A stretch of DNA of 64,000 nucleotides from Streptacidiphilus albus JL83 (GCF_000744705.1 NZ_JQML01000001.1:3668017-3732016); one strand, 5' to 3'; shown: positions 39,255-48,693, counted from the stretch's first letter. The notes: generated from the sequence alone by a model not told the origin. Made by a program: numbers and translations.

Positions 39255-40725
39255 CTAGTACTACAGCCGGTGGTTTTACGGTGAGTGAGCGCGGGCGGTT
39301 CGGGTGCGGTAGTGGCTGTGGCGGGCCCGGGTTTGGTGGCGGGTGCGCCAGCGGTGCCAGTGCATGGTCAGCCAGGTGCGGGCGGTGCGCACTGGTGCCT
39401 GGACGATGCGGTCGTACAGGCGGCGGATCTCGTTCACGGTCGGGGGTCGACTGTCGGTGGACGGTGCGGTATTAGCCGGCTCCGGACGTCGGCCAGGAAG
39501 GCCATGGCGAGCATGCATACGGTGGTGTGCCGGTACCACGAGCACCATTTGCGTACCTCGTGCTCATCGAGTCCGACCTGGCCCTTGGCCACCTGGAAGG
39601 ACTCCTCGACCATCCAGCGCTGCCCGGCGGCGGTCACCAGTGCGGACAGGGTGGTGCCGGTGTCGGCGTGGCACAGGAAGTAGGCGACCTCGCGGACCAG
39701 TTCGCCGGTCTTCTTGTTCACCTTGTTCGGAACGGTGGAACGCCGGATCAACAGGTGGCGCTCCAACTCCAGATCAGTGTGGGCGAGTTGGACGATGGCC
39801 CAGTCGTAGTCGCGCGGGCCCTTGGCGCCGTCGGCGCACGAACGGCGCTCGAAGACGTCCTCGGGCACGGCCGCGTACAGTTCGCGGGCCTGGCGGGTGC
39901 GCCCGTCGGGCAGTGGCAGCGCCTCGTCCTTGGGGATGGCCAGCACGTAGCGGATGCGTTGTTCCTCCAGCCAGGCACGCAGGGCGCGGGCCTGGCCGTA
40001 GACCTCGTCAGCCAGGAAGTAGGAGAACGGGACCCCTGCCCGCACGGCGCGTTCCACCATCCGCCGGGCCAGTTCCGGCTTGGTGGCCACTTGCGTGGCG
40101 CGCTCGGGCGGGATGCCCTGCTCGGCACTGCGCCGTTCATGTTCGGCGGTGGTTCCAGCCCATGTCCTCCCGAGGTAGAGCTCGCGGTCGATCAGTGTCC
40201 GACCCCGGCTGGATCCGTAGGACAGGTGGACGCTGACCTGGGCGTTCTCGATCCGGCCTGCGGTTCCGGTGTACTGCCGCTGCACCCCGGCGCTCTTGGT
40301 GCCCTTCTTGATGTCACCAGTCTCGTCCGCGATGAGTACCGCATCCGGGGCGGTCAGGGCGGCGACGGCATAGTCCCGGACCCGGTCGCGCAGTTCGTCC
40401 GCGTCCCACGCCGCCTTGGCCAGGAAGCCCTGCAGCCGGTCGGGGTTGGGGTGACCGGCGAACTCGGCCAGCTGCCACAGGTTCTTGCGCGGCACCTCAG
40501 CCAGCAGCCCGCGCATCATCGCCCGCAGGTTCTCCCGCGAGGCCGGGCGGGCGAACACATCGTCCACCGAGGCACACAGCGCCTCCAACTCACCCTCCAT
40601 GGAACGGACATCAGCCTCGCTCAACTCGCCCGTCGGCACCGCACCTGGCGGCAGCATCACTCCCACGAATGGAGTAACGAGCCAGCCGCCATCACGTCAC
40701 GTGAACAACCGGCTGTAGTACTAGA
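39255..40725 (-). mobile_element. IS701 family insertion sequence with CTAG target duplication
   Basis: The element spans 39259-40721 (1463 bp). Its ends are inverted repeats starting TACTACAGCCGG, and both sides are flanked by the 4-bp direct repeat CTAG (39255-39258, 40722-40725), the target favoured by streptomycete IS701 elements. It carries one intact transposase. The sequences outside do not join into one gene. Confidence 0.92.
39434..40666 (-). CDS. IS701 family transposase
   Basis: 410 residues, complete. DDE-type acidic residues are suggested by VLIADETGDIKKG, FLADEVYGQ and WMVEESFQVAKGQVGLDEHE, the usual IS701 blocks. It should be catalytically intact. Confidence 0.92.
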   Translation of the reverse strand: MGVMLPPGAVPTGELSEADVRSMEGELEALCASVDDVFARPASRENLRAMMRGLLAEVPRKNLWQLAEFAGHPNPDRLQGFLAKAAWDADELRDRVRDYAVAALTAPDAVLIADETGDIKKGTKSAGVQRQYTGTAGRIENAQVSVHLSYGSSRGRTLIDRELYLGRTWAGTTAEHERRSAEQGIPPERATQVATKPELARRMVERAVRAGVPFSYFLADEVYGQARALRAWLEEQRIRYVLAIPKDEALPLPDGRTRQARELYAAVPEDVFERRSCADGAKGPRDYDWAIVQLAHTDLELERHLLIRRSTVPNKVNKKTGELVREVAYFLCHADTGTTLSALVTAAGQRWMVEESFQVAKGQVGLDEHEVRKWCSWYRHTTVCMLAMAFLADVRSRLIPHRPPTVDPRP

Positions 40726-41142
40726 AACAATAAGGATGCGGCCGAAGGCGCCTTCCGGGACGCTCTTGCGATGTTGGGCGCATCACTGCTGGAGCCGGTA
40801 TACCTCGGCGCAAACGAACCGCACCGGGTTCGTTGCCCCAGGGGGCATGAATGCCGCCCCAGGCCGGCGTTAGTGAGAAAGGGCTCCGCCATCTGCCAAA
40901 TCTGCACCGGGCGGGACCCAAAGATCGTCGAAGCGAAGTTCAGGGCCCGGGTCGCGGAGTTGGGGGGCGTTGTCCTTGAGCCGCAGTGGCTTGGAGCGAC
41001 CACGCCGCATCGAGTTCGATGCGCCCAGGGCCACCTCAGTGCTCCATGGCCGTCCGGCGTCCAGCAGGGGCAAGGGATCTGCCGTGTCTGCGCGGGAAAG
41101 GACCCAAAGACCGCCGAGGTCGTGTCCCTTGGAGTGGTGTAA
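40726..41142 (+). pseudogene. Fragment of a zinc-ribbon repeat protein, cut by IS elements at both ends
   Basis: The open frame begins at the IS701 edge (NKDAAEGAFRDALAMLGASL) and ends in the IS256 left end. Two copies of a unit of about 50 residues are visible: LGANEPHRVRCPRGHE, then ICQICTGRDPKIVEAKF, and LGATTPHRVRCAQGHLS, then ICRVCAGKDPKTAE. Each has CxxGH and CxxC pairs, fitting a treble-clef or zinc-ribbon module. Neither end of the original gene is present next to the IS elements, which points to IS-linked deletion. Function unknown. Confidence 0.65.
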
Positions 41143-42475
41143 CGGTCGCATGCCAACGGTTAGGCGGTGGGCGGTAGTTCGTCGGGGGTGTGCGAGTCGG
41201 GGTAGATCTTGTCCATGCTGCCTTCGGGCAGGTAGCGGCGCGGGAAGGCAATCCATTCATCGTGCATCTCGAAGAGCACGGCGGTGACCAGTCGTAGGAG
41301 CGCGTCGTCGTTGGGGAAGACCTGGACGACGTCGGTCCGGCGCTTGATCTCGCGGTTGATCCGCTCCAGGGGGTTGGTCGACTGGATCTTCTTCCAATGT
41401 CGCTCCGGGAACGCCGCGAAGGCGGTCAGGTCGTCCTTGGCCTCGATGAGCATCTGCCTGACCTTGGGGAACTGCTTGCCGAGCATGTCGGCGACGGTGT
41501 CGAGCTGAGCGCGGACGGCGTCCTGGTTCGGCTGGGCGAAGACCGTGCGGATGGTCGCGGCGACCATCTCCGCCGCCTCCTTCGGGATCACGGCGAAGAC
41601 ATTTCTCAGGAAATGGACGCGGCATCTCTGCCAGGCCGCGCCGAGCATGACCTTGCGGATCGCCTTGACCAGGCCGGAGTGGCTGTCGGAGAGGACCAGG
41701 CGGACCCCGGCCAGGCCGCGTTCGCGCAGGGAGCGCAGGAACTCGGCCCAGAACGCCTCGGTCTCGCTGTCTCCGATCATCACGCCCAGGACCTCGCGGC
41801 CGCCGTCCTCGGTGATGCCGGTGGCCACGACCACGGCCCGGGAGACGATCTGGTGGTTCACCCGCGCCTTGCAGTACGTGGCGTCGAGGTAGACGTAGGG
41901 GAAGCGGGTGTGGTCCAGCGGCCGGGTGCGGAACGCGACGAGCTGTTCGTCCAGGCCGGCGCAGATGCGGGAGACCTCGCTCTTGGAGATGCCGCTGTCC
42001 GCGCCGAGGGCTTTGGCCAGGTCGTCGACCGAGCGGGTGGACACACCCAGGACGTAGGCCTCCATGATGACCGCGTAGAGCGCCTGGTCGATCCGCCGGC
42101 GCCGTTCCAGCAGTACGGGGAAGAAGCTGCCGGTGCGGACCTTGGGGATGGCCAGGTCCAGGTCGCCGGCCTGCGTGGTCAGCACCCGCTCGCGGTGGCC
42201 GTTGCGCCAGGTGGTGCGGGCATCGGTGTGCTCGCCGGGCTCGGCACCGATCCGTGCGGTGGCCTCCGCCTCGATCAGCTCCTGCAGGATCCGCTGGGCC
42301 AGGACCCTGATCAACTCAACTCCGTCGGCCGTACGCAGTGACTCCGAGAGCCGCAACAGGTCAGACTGGGACAAGGCCATCGCACACCTCTCATCAACGA
42401 GCTTCGCCACTCGGAGAGTTGCGCGATGGCTGCCCCATGACCAGGGGTCATTCCAAGATCCCTGCTACACCACTC
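41132..42475 (-). mobile_element. IS256 family insertion sequence
   Basis: Terminal inverted repeats GAGTGGTGTA (41132-41141) and TACACCACTC (42466-42475) enclose one intact transposase. I see no 8- or 9-bp target duplication, so one flank has probably been lost or rearranged. Confidence 0.82.
41160..42410 (-). CDS. IS256 (mutator) family transposase
   Basis: 416 residues. Family blocks: YVYLDATYCKAR with the first catalytic Asp, LVLSDSHSGLVKAIRKVM with the second, CRVHFLRN, and STNPLERINREIKRRT with the Glu. Intact. Confidence 0.94.
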   Translation of the reverse strand: MAKLVDERCAMALSQSDLLRLSESLRTADGVELIRVLAQRILQELIEAEATARIGAEPGEHTDARTTWRNGHRERVLTTQAGDLDLAIPKVRTGSFFPVLLERRRRIDQALYAVIMEAYVLGVSTRSVDDLAKALGADSGISKSEVSRICAGLDEQLVAFRTRPLDHTRFPYVYLDATYCKARVNHQIVSRAVVVATGITEDGGREVLGVMIGDSETEAFWAEFLRSLRERGLAGVRLVLSDSHSGLVKAIRKVMLGAAWQRCRVHFLRNVFAVIPKEAAEMVAATIRTVFAQPNQDAVRAQLDTVADMLGKQFPKVRQMLIEAKDDLTAFAAFPERHWKKIQSTNPLERINREIKRRTDVVQVFPNDDALLRLVTAVLFEMHDEWIAFPRRYLPEGSMDKIYPDSHTPDELPPTA

Positions 42476-42556
42476 GGCGGGACGCCATCCATCGTCAGAG
42501 AAGCACGCGCCAACCGCCACCAAGACGGTCAGGCCGCATAAGGAAGGCCTCTACGA

Positions 42557-43949
42557 TTCCACAGGGCTGAGTCATGGTCCTTGACCTACAGGCGTGTGTT
42601 CGTCGGGAGTGCGGTGGCAGCTGGGGCAGCGCCAGAGGGTTGCGATGAGTTCGGTCTGTGGGAGGGACACGACCTGGTAGAGGTTCAGGTCGTGTCCCGG
42701 CCTTTTGGGTTGAGGTGCTGCTCCAGACAGAACAGGTGAGCGGCGGATACCAGGGCGGCGTGGTGGTGCAGTCCGCAGTAGGTCCGTCCTTCGTAGTCGC
42801 CCAGGCCCAGGGTCTGTTCCATCTCGCGATAGTCGGTCTCGATGTTCCAGCGGCTGGTGGCATGCTTCACCAGAACCGACAGCGGGGTGTCGGGGGGCAG
42901 GTCGGTGATCCAGGAGCGGAACACCCCTCCGCCGTGCTTGTGCCGCCACTAGATCAGCAGGGTGCGTCGGGGCAGGACCCGGTCCCCGCTCTCGGCGACG
43001 TGCCCGCGTTCGATGATCCCGGCGATATGGACGGGGATCGCGACGAACCAGCCAGCGTGGGCCCGGTGGTCCGCGCTCTTGGGGCGGTACACATAGCGGG
43101 CGGCGCGGTATCGGTTGTCCCTGGCCAGGTCGTCGACCGCGATCGAAGGGCGTCGCTTGGCCCAGGCCGTGACCGGTGCACCGGTGGCGGGCAGGACGAC
43201 GGTGTCGCCTTGAACGGCGACGAGCCAGGGGATCTTCCGCTGGGTGAGCCCGGCGCGGAAGGCGGTGTTGGTGCCGTAGTCGCTGTCTGCGATGACCAGC
43301 GGCGGCACGAGTCCCCACTGACCGAGCTCGTCGATCAGGTCCAGGGCGATCCGCTGCTTGGTCCGGTGCCCGGTGCCGGCGGGAACCCCTGCTTTCGCGC
43401 ACCGGGCAGGGTCCGCCGCCCAGCTCTCCGGGAGGAACAGGCGCCAGTGCAGTGGCGTCGATCCCAGCCGGGACGTGGCGTGGACGGACACCGCGACCTG
43501 ACACAGGTGCTGCTTGCGTTCGCCGCAGTGCTGCACCATGGCTCCGGCGGTGCCGTGGCCGTAGCGCACGAAGGGATGGTCGTCGATCAGCCAGGCCGAC
43601 GGATCGAGCAGGGCTACCGCCCGTGCCGCGACTCGGCGCATGACCTCCGTGTAGTCCCAGGTGGACTGGGCGACGAAGTGGCCCAGGTTCTGGGCAGGGA
43701 TGCCCAGACGGGTCGCCATCGGTTCCACCGACTTACGCCTGCCGTCGAGCATCAGACCGCGTAAATACTGCTGCCCGTAGGCACGTTGACCCCGGTAAGC
43801 CAGGTACTTGAAGACATCCGTGGTGAACTCGGCGAGGTCCGCGTCCAGCGCGGACATGGTCTGCACGTCCATCTCCCCACCATCGCGCCGTCAACCCTTA
43901 TCCGTCAGCCGTGCCGACAGATCCAGGACCATGACTCAGCCCTGTTCCA
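42557..43949 (-). mobile_element. IS701-like insertion sequence with 5-bp target duplication
   Basis: The element (42562-43944, 1383 bp) has perfect 20-bp terminal inverted repeats CAGGGCTGAGTCATGGTCCT and is flanked by TTCCA on both sides (42557-42561, 43945-43949). It is inserted next to an IS630-type remnant. Its transposase carries a premature amber codon. Confidence 0.9.
42685..43872 (-). pseudogene. IS701-like transposase with an in-frame amber codon
   Basis: A single frame of 396 codons interrupted once by TAG at 42949-42951. The first part ends RVLPRRTLLI and the second resumes WRHKHGGGVFRSWITDLPPD. Acidic catalytic blocks IDDHPF, IADSDYGTNTAF and YREMEQTLGLGDYEGRTYCG are otherwise present, the last after the stop. 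Without readthrough the product lacks its C-terminal catalytic residue, so this copy is probably immobile by itself. Confidence 0.85.
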
Positions 43950-44273
43950 GGGGATTGACACCCGGGCGATCCGCGCCAACGTCCACCACTGGTCCTCCCA
44001 GCCGAACGCCTGCGCCCCTCTCTTCAGCTCAGCCAGCACGGCCTCCTCCTGCTCCAGCGTCAGATACGCGGCCGCCCCGCCGACATGCCCCACCAGTGCG
44101 TCCGCACCACCTGCCACCCAGGCGGCATGCCACTGCCCGACCGCCTGCCGGGACACCCCCAGCAACCGACCGATCTCCGCCTGCTTCACACCCTGTTCGA
44201 ACAGCTCGGCAGCCAGCATCCGCCGCCGCTCAAGATCAACCGGCCCCATCCGGGCCGACCTCGAAGTACCCAT
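43950..44273 (-). pseudogene. N-terminal fragment of an IS630-type transposase
   Basis: Starts at ATG 44273 (MGTSRSARMGPVDLERRRML). A helix-turn-helix follows (QAEIGRLLGVSRQAVGQWHAAW) and then LTLEQEEAVLAEL, the usual N-terminus of IS630 or similar HTH transposases. The frame loses family character near TLARIARV and runs into the IS701-like element. No catalytic domain remains. Confidence 0.7.
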
Positions 44274-44325
44274 ACCTGACTTATGCCAGCCCTGACAGAT
44301 CGTCAAGCACCTCACTAAAGATCAG

Positions 44326-44345
44326 TACTGCCGTCAGACACCTCT
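44326..44345. other. att-like motif after the left toxin module
   Basis: TACTGCCGTCAG (44326-44337) followed by a CACC-type flank repeats the motif and right flank at 51894-51905, the int-side end of AICE A. It may be an unoccupied or remnant integration site. Confidence 0.4.
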
Positions 44346-44381
44346 GCGGCCCCACCGAAAGCTATCTCGGTGGGGCCGCAG
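44344..44381 (-). terminator. Terminator after the left immunity gene
   Basis: Perfect 14-bp stem (44344-44357 / 44368-44381) with a 10-base loop, downstream of the minus-strand gene ending at 44422. A similar GC hairpin follows the middle immunity gene (51924-51958). Confidence 0.72.
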
Positions 44382-44421
44382 ACTTTTCCCAGCTATATTC
44401 TTCCGCTGTCTGACAGAAGAA

Positions 44422-44925
44422 CTATGCGTTACCTGAAGCCCAACTGGAAAATGGCTGACCCTGGGCAATTGGAGAACCGATTACGGCAAGGGAGACTGCA
44501 AAGTCCATGGCCAGCTTGGAGAGCATTTTTTCCAGCTCTTTTCTGCTCACGCTCTCAATACTAGGCTTCGGCACCCAATCCGTCCTCGACAGACAGCGGA
44601 TCTCCACCAAGTCTCCCTTGGGGGTGAATTCCAAGGTTCGCTCAATGCCCTGAGAATACATGTCAAGCTCCGCATGACTTTGCATTCTGATCCGCGCGAT
44701 GAGATCAGGCAACTGCTCAATGAAGGCCGAGAGGTCATATGCAACATCCACGGGCCATTCGAGACTGCCAAACCCCTGGATGTGAAATCGGCAGTCAGTG
44801 TCCCCGAGCATGCCGCAGGCCGCCATGACCAGGCTCTCAAAGTCATCCTCAACCTCTAGGGTGATCGGCGCCCCAGAGGTCAGCGATGACGAAGATGGCC
44901 GCTCCAGAGTGCAGCAAAATCCCAT
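44422..44925 (-). CDS. Probable immunity protein of the left orphan toxin module
   Basis: 167 residues, acidic, soluble, not recognised by family. It starts 12 bases after the toxin fragment's stop, on the same strand, and is followed by a terminator. That is the standard position of an immunity gene in polymorphic-toxin loci. Base composition is lower in GC than the surrounding genes, as expected of exchanged toxin modules. Assignment is by context. Confidence 0.6.
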   Translation of the reverse strand: MGFCCTLERPSSSSLTSGAPITLEVEDDFESLVMAACGMLGDTDCRFHIQGFGSLEWPVDVAYDLSAFIEQLPDLIARIRMQSHAELDMYSQGIERTLEFTPKGDLVEIRCLSRTDWVPKPSIESVSRKELEKMLSKLAMDFAVSLAVIGSPIAQGQPFSSWASGNA

Positions 44926-44937
44926 CGAAAACTCCTT

Positions 44938-45321
44938 CTATCCGGGCCCGAGGATCGGAAAGGCCGTCTTATACAGGCCACCTGGGCCCGGCACCAGGGT
45001 AGCGGCCCCGGCCGGAACAATGCTGCCATCCGGCATAATCACCTGTCCCAAGCCTTCGGGAATTTGAACCGACCTAGGGCCAGCGCCCTCAACGTGCACA
45101 CCCTGCAAGAATTCAGCAGCCGCATCATTATCCAGCCACTGGCCCTGCTGATTCCCAGTACTACGAGCACGGTCAATCAGACTCTGAGTGTTCTTTGTGC
45201 CAGCGCCATGAGTTTTGAATGTGTGGCCGAATGTCTTAGTTCTCTTGGATGACCAGTTCACGCAGTCCGTATTATGAACAAGTACGGGTGTGGTACCGGC
45301 CAGTACATAGTACGTGTGGCA
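44938..45321 (-). pseudogene. Orphan C-terminal polymorphic-toxin module (left)
   Basis: The frame enters at about 45321 with HTYYVLAGTTPVLVHNTDC, the conserved end of the HINT-type pre-toxin region, then about 107 residues of toxin domain: WSSKRTKTFGHTFKTHGAGT, LIDRARSTGNQQGQWLDN, and a Pro/Gly-rich end. His residues in HTFKTHG could be catalytic in a nuclease, but I do not recognise the family. The large N-terminal part of the toxin is absent; AICE A begins about 90 bases upstream. A GTG at 45261 could start a short toxin-only product. Confidence 0.7.
45290..45319. repeat. Left copy of a 30-bp exact direct repeat
   Basis: Identical to 52776-52805. On the minus strand it encodes the TYYVLAGTT end of the HINT-type region in both orphan toxin modules. 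Confidence 0.95.
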
Positions 45322-45500
45322 CGGCGGCCTGCTCTACCTGCTTCTTCGCAGGTCAGCGGCGCTTTGATGGTCCATCGGGGTCCGTGATTGTGCGCCCGTG
45401 TCCGTGGTTGTTGCCGTCACTACTGCCGTCAGAGGTATAGACCACTTGCTCTCGACGGCACCCCGTGCCGACCTCGGTGAGGTGTGGGCGCTCGGGGGCC

Positions 45501-45752
45501 TCACTTCCACTCTCCGGGCTCGGCACGGAGGGTGGCGCGGATGGTCCGCTCGTAGGTCGCGTGTCCGGTCTGCGCGCAGTGCGCGGCGATCCAGCGGGTC
45601 AGTTTCTCGGGGGTGTGCATCGGGCCGGAGGCGGCTCCGCAGTCCTGCTCCTCTCCGGTGACGCAGACGGCCTCGAAGGTCGGCAGCGCCATCGGGTCCA
45701 GGACGGTGGTGACGGTGTACTCGCGGAACCGGTAGCGAGTGGTCGTGCCCAT
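45501..45752 (-). CDS. Small protein, DUF7848-like
   Basis: 83 residues with VCVTGEEQDCGAASGPMHTP and a W/H-rich centre. Similar short proteins accompany XRE regulators in streptomycete mobile elements. The ATG shares one base with the upstream stop. Function unknown. Confidence 0.55.
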   Translation of the reverse strand: MGTTTRYRFREYTVTTVLDPMALPTFEAVCVTGEEQDCGAASGPMHTPEKLTRWIAAHCAQTGHATYERTIRATLRAEPGEWK

Positions 45753-46129
45753 CAGCGCGCTCCCTGCTCGTCAGAGCCGTCGGCCTCGGCCGTGTCCGAC
45801 GGGAGGGGGATGCGCTGGCCTCGCGAGTCCGCGACCCTGAGCGCGTCCGACAGGGCCTCGGTCAGCCGACAGGCCAGCCACCGGGACTCGACGTCCGTCA
45901 GTGCCCGCGCTCCGGAGGCCAGAACACCCCGGGCGTGGTCCAGCAGTTCCTGGCCCATGGTGAGCTGGACCTCCTCGATGCCGTCAGCGAGTGCCGCCAG
46001 GTAACCCCCGCCGTCGGTGCTCAGGTAGCAGGGGTGTCCGTCCGGGTTGGCCCAGGGCAGCAGACGCAGTTCCTCCGCTTCGGGCTCCACCGTGCTCGTG
46101 TCGAACAGGTGTGTTGCCTCCTCGGGCAT
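45752..46129 (-). CDS. Hypothetical protein of AICE A
   Basis: 125 residues, acidic. YLSTDGGGYLAALADGIEEV is followed by a helical C-terminal half. Not recognised. Coupled to the 83-residue gene and divergent from the XRE regulator, which probably controls the pair. Confidence 0.5.
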   Translation of the reverse strand: MPEEATHLFDTSTVEPEAEELRLLPWANPDGHPCYLSTDGGGYLAALADGIEEVQLTMGQELLDHARGVLASGARALTDVESRWLACRLTEALSDALRVADSRGQRIPLPSDTAEADGSDEQGAR

Positions 46130-46237
46130 GCTGCTGTCCCTTCCTCAGTTCGGCTCTGTCGGTTCAGGGTCTCGTTGGCTGGAAGCTTTCGGAGTAGCCA
46201 GCGTGTCTGCCTGGCTGTCTGCCAAGCTGGCCGAGTG

Positions 46238-47440
46238 GTGCGGGAATCGGTCGGTGAACTGGTGCGGCGGCTGCGCCTGGCGCGGGGGTGGAGTCAGCAG
46301 CGGCTGGCCGACGCGCTGGCCCAGGCCGCTCCCGGGCGTATCCCGCCGACGCGCAACGACGTGTCCCGCTGGGAGATCGGCACACGGTCCCCGCGCGAGT
46401 GGCTGCCCTTCCTCGCGCTGGTGCTGGAGGTGCCGCGCGAGCTGCTGGAGGCGGCCAAAGCCGTCCCACCGCCCGCGCCCACGCCGCGCGTGCCGACCGT
46501 GGCCGACTTCCTGCCCGAGGGCGACCCGCTGGCCCCGCTCAGCGCAAGTAACGGTCGGCGGATCGGAGCGGGGCAGGTCGCCGACCTGGCCCGGCGGGTG
46601 CACGGCCTGCGGCTGGCCGACGACGTCGTCTACGGCAAGGACCTGATCGCACCGGCCCTGCGTGAACTGCGGGCAGCGGTGACGCTCTACCGCGAGGGCA
46701 CCCACACCGAACGGGTGGGCCGTGAACTGCTACAGGCGATTGGCGAATTGGCGCAGATCGCCGGTTGGGTCGCCTCGGACGCGGGCGAGCGCGCCGAGGC
46801 GGAGCGGATCTACCGGCTCGGGATCAGCGCTGCCCGTGCCGCCGGGGATGGCGTCCTGTCGGGCAATGTGGCGGGCTCGCTGGCCTACCACTGGAGCAAC
46901 ACCGGACGTGCTCGCGACGCCGTTGACCTGGCTACCGCCGCCGTCGAGGAGGCCGGTCCCGGTGCTCCGGCGAAGGCCCGCGCGCTGTACCTGGACCGGG
47001 TGGCCTGGGCGCACACCCGTGCCGGCCAGGACCGCCCAGCGATGACCGCCCTCGGCCGAGCCGAGGAAGCCCTGGCCCAGGACTCCGCTGGCACCGAATC
47101 GCCGTCGTACCTGTACTGGATGGACGCCGGGGAACTCCGGGTCATGGAGGCCCGCGTCTACACCGAGCTGCATCGGCCCCTGCGCGCCGTCCCACTGCTG
47201 ACTGACGTCCTGGAGAAGTACGACGCCAGTCACGCGAGGGAGTTGGCCCTGTACCTGTCCTGGCTGGCCGTGGCCTACGCTGATGCGAACGAGCCTGAGG
47301 CGGCGGCGGGGACGGCTGGCCGGATGCTCGCCCTGGGGCAGAGCGGCAGCGAACGCACCACCGAGCGCACACGGATCGTGCTGGACCGGTTGCGAGCGTT
47401 CCGCGACGTCCCCGGGGTCGCCGAGCTGCTGGCGTCCTGA
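46238..47440 (+). CDS. XRE family transcriptional regulator with TPR-like C-terminus
   Basis: About 400 residues from GTG (46235 or 46238; no strong ribosome-binding site). HTH at residues 4-65 (LVRRLRLARGWSQQRLADAL, then NDVSRWEIGTRSP). The helical remainder (AERIYRLGISAARAAGD, ARDAVDLATAAVEEAG, AVPLLTDVLEKYDASHAREL) reads as tetratricopeptide repeats. Such regulators may respond to a peptide or protein partner. It probably governs the divergent small operon. Confidence 0.75.
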   Translation: MRESVGELVRRLRLARGWSQQRLADALAQAAPGRIPPTRNDVSRWEIGTRSPREWLPFLALVLEVPRELLEAAKAVPPPAPTPRVPTVADFLPEGDPLAPLSASNGRRIGAGQVADLARRVHGLRLADDVVYGKDLIAPALRELRAAVTLYREGTHTERVGRELLQAIGELAQIAGWVASDAGERAEAERIYRLGISAARAAGDGVLSGNVAGSLAYHWSNTGRARDAVDLATAAVEEAGPGAPAKARALYLDRVAWAHTRAGQDRPAMTALGRAEEALAQDSAGTESPSYLYWMDAGELRVMEARVYTELHRPLRAVPLLTDVLEKYDASHARELALYLSWLAVAYADANEPEAAAGTAGRMLALGQSGSERTTERTRIVLDRLRAFRDVPGVAELLAS

Positions 47441-47972
47441 TCGTTCCGATCGCGCTGGGGGCGAGTTCGGACTGCTGCTTGCGAGGTCTCTGCACTCGGC
47501 GGGATTGCACACGGTCTGATCGCTCGGCACAGGAGCGGTCGGCGGGTCGGGGGAGCCCCGGCGCGGCCCGGGTGGCGTCGGATACCGCCCACGGCGGGCC
47601 CGGCGGTGGCAGCGGAGGGTCGGACCCCTGGCCGACCCTGTGCCCGCGATCCGACCGTAGGACGGTCGCGGGCGACAACTTGCTCCGCCAGGAGCAAGGA
47701 GTCCCTACCGCACAACTTGCTGCGCCCGGCCCTGGTCGGCTGGGGTAAGCATCGCTTGCCCCACAACTAGCTCCTATCGGGAATCAGTCGAGCCCCGCTC
47801 GCATCCTCGGCTGACCACTCCCCGCCGACGCCAGTGGGGGCCTTGGTTGCTGCCATCGCCCTGGCTCGGTCGGCGACGTCGGGCCACCTCCAGCGGGCCG
47901 GGCCCGCCTTGAACCTCGTAGAGAAAATCTGGACGCACACCCACGGCCCCTGGCCCTCCAGAGGCCGACGGG
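47441..47972. other. Intergenic region with stacked hairpins
   Basis: About 530 bases without a gene. It holds two adjacent perfect hairpins, CGACCGT-AGG-ACGGTCG (47652-47668) and CTTGCTCC-GCCA-GGAGCAAG (47679-47698), and repeated ACAACTTGCT/ACAACTAGCT words. It may be a terminator for the XRE gene, or part of a replication or transfer origin of the element. Confidence 0.4.
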
Positions 47973-48395
47973 TCAGTGGTCTCGCTCGGTGACGCCCTTC
48001 TCCAGTGCTTCGACGCGGCCCTGCAGGCTGGTGAGCTGTTCGAGCGTCCGGGCCAGTGCCAGCTCCAGCGCCTCGACCCGAGCCGCCGTCCCGCCCACCG
48101 ACCCGTTCCCCGCCTCTCCGTCACCTGAGTCACCGTCGGCGTCGGAGTAGGCGACGAAGGCCCCCTTGCCGGGACGGGAGATCGCGTAGCCGTCCTGCTT
48201 CAGCAGGGCCATGGCCTTCTGCACGGACAGGCTGGAGGTCCCATACTCCGCCATCAACACAGCCTGCGTCGGCAGCGCGTCCCCCGGCTTCAGCCCGCCG
48301 GACCGGATCCGCTCCCGCAGTGCCTCGGCGATGACCTCGAACGTCAGCAGCACCGTGCCGCCCACCGGCCTGCGTCCCCGCCGCCTGACTGTCAC
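47973..48395 (-). CDS. GntR family regulator of AICE A (KorSA-like)
   Basis: 140 residues from GTG. Winged-helix residues about 15-80 (IAEALRERIRSGGLKPGDAL, YGTSSLSVQKAMALLKQDGY). The C-terminal coiled coil (ALARTLEQLTSLQGRVEAL) replaces the usual ligand domain. In pSAM2-type elements a GntR protein of this kind represses the replication and activation genes. It is divergent from repSA across about 300 bases. Confidence 0.8.
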   Translation of the reverse strand: MTVRRRGRRPVGGTVLLTFEVIAEALRERIRSGGLKPGDALPTQAVLMAEYGTSSLSVQKAMALLKQDGYAISRPGKGAFVAYSDADGDSGDGEAGNGSVGGTAARVEALELALARTLEQLTSLQGRVEALEKGVTERDH

Positions 48396-48693
48396 CGCAG
48401 GCCACCCGCCCTCTCCGCGCCACTACCACCGAAATCCGGCCCGTCCAAAACGGGAAACCGGGGCCACAGTACTCGTGTCCCCACCGCCCACCGAAACAGA
48501 TGAGGAGGGATGCACTTGAATGCGCGCTTGAAGCGATGCTACCTTCACGCACCGCTGGCGAACACCACCGCTGACCAGGACAGACGTCCCCGGCCCACCG
48601 CCCGCGCCCGCCGTCACGCGCACCGTTCCCCCGCGCGCTGACCACTCGGGTCGCCTCTCCTCTTCTCCCGACTCCTGCCGGAGGTCTGTCCCC
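48396..48693. promoter_or_regulatory. Divergent gntR-repSA spacer
   Basis: About 300 bases with a more AT-rich patch at 48500-48560, including a near-repeat GCACTTGAATGC / GCGCTTGAAGC that could be the GntR operator. Confidence 0.35.

Noticed and set aside
42476..42556. Remainder of the IS630-type transposase on the far side of the IS701-like element
   Set aside because: Joining the flanks across one TTCCA gives no family sequence and soon a stop, so the IS630 fragment was truncated before the insertion.
44281..44420. tRNA gene at the left att-like motif
   Set aside because: The hairpin is a simple 14-bp terminator stem. No cloverleaf arms, anticodon loop or CCA end can be drawn.
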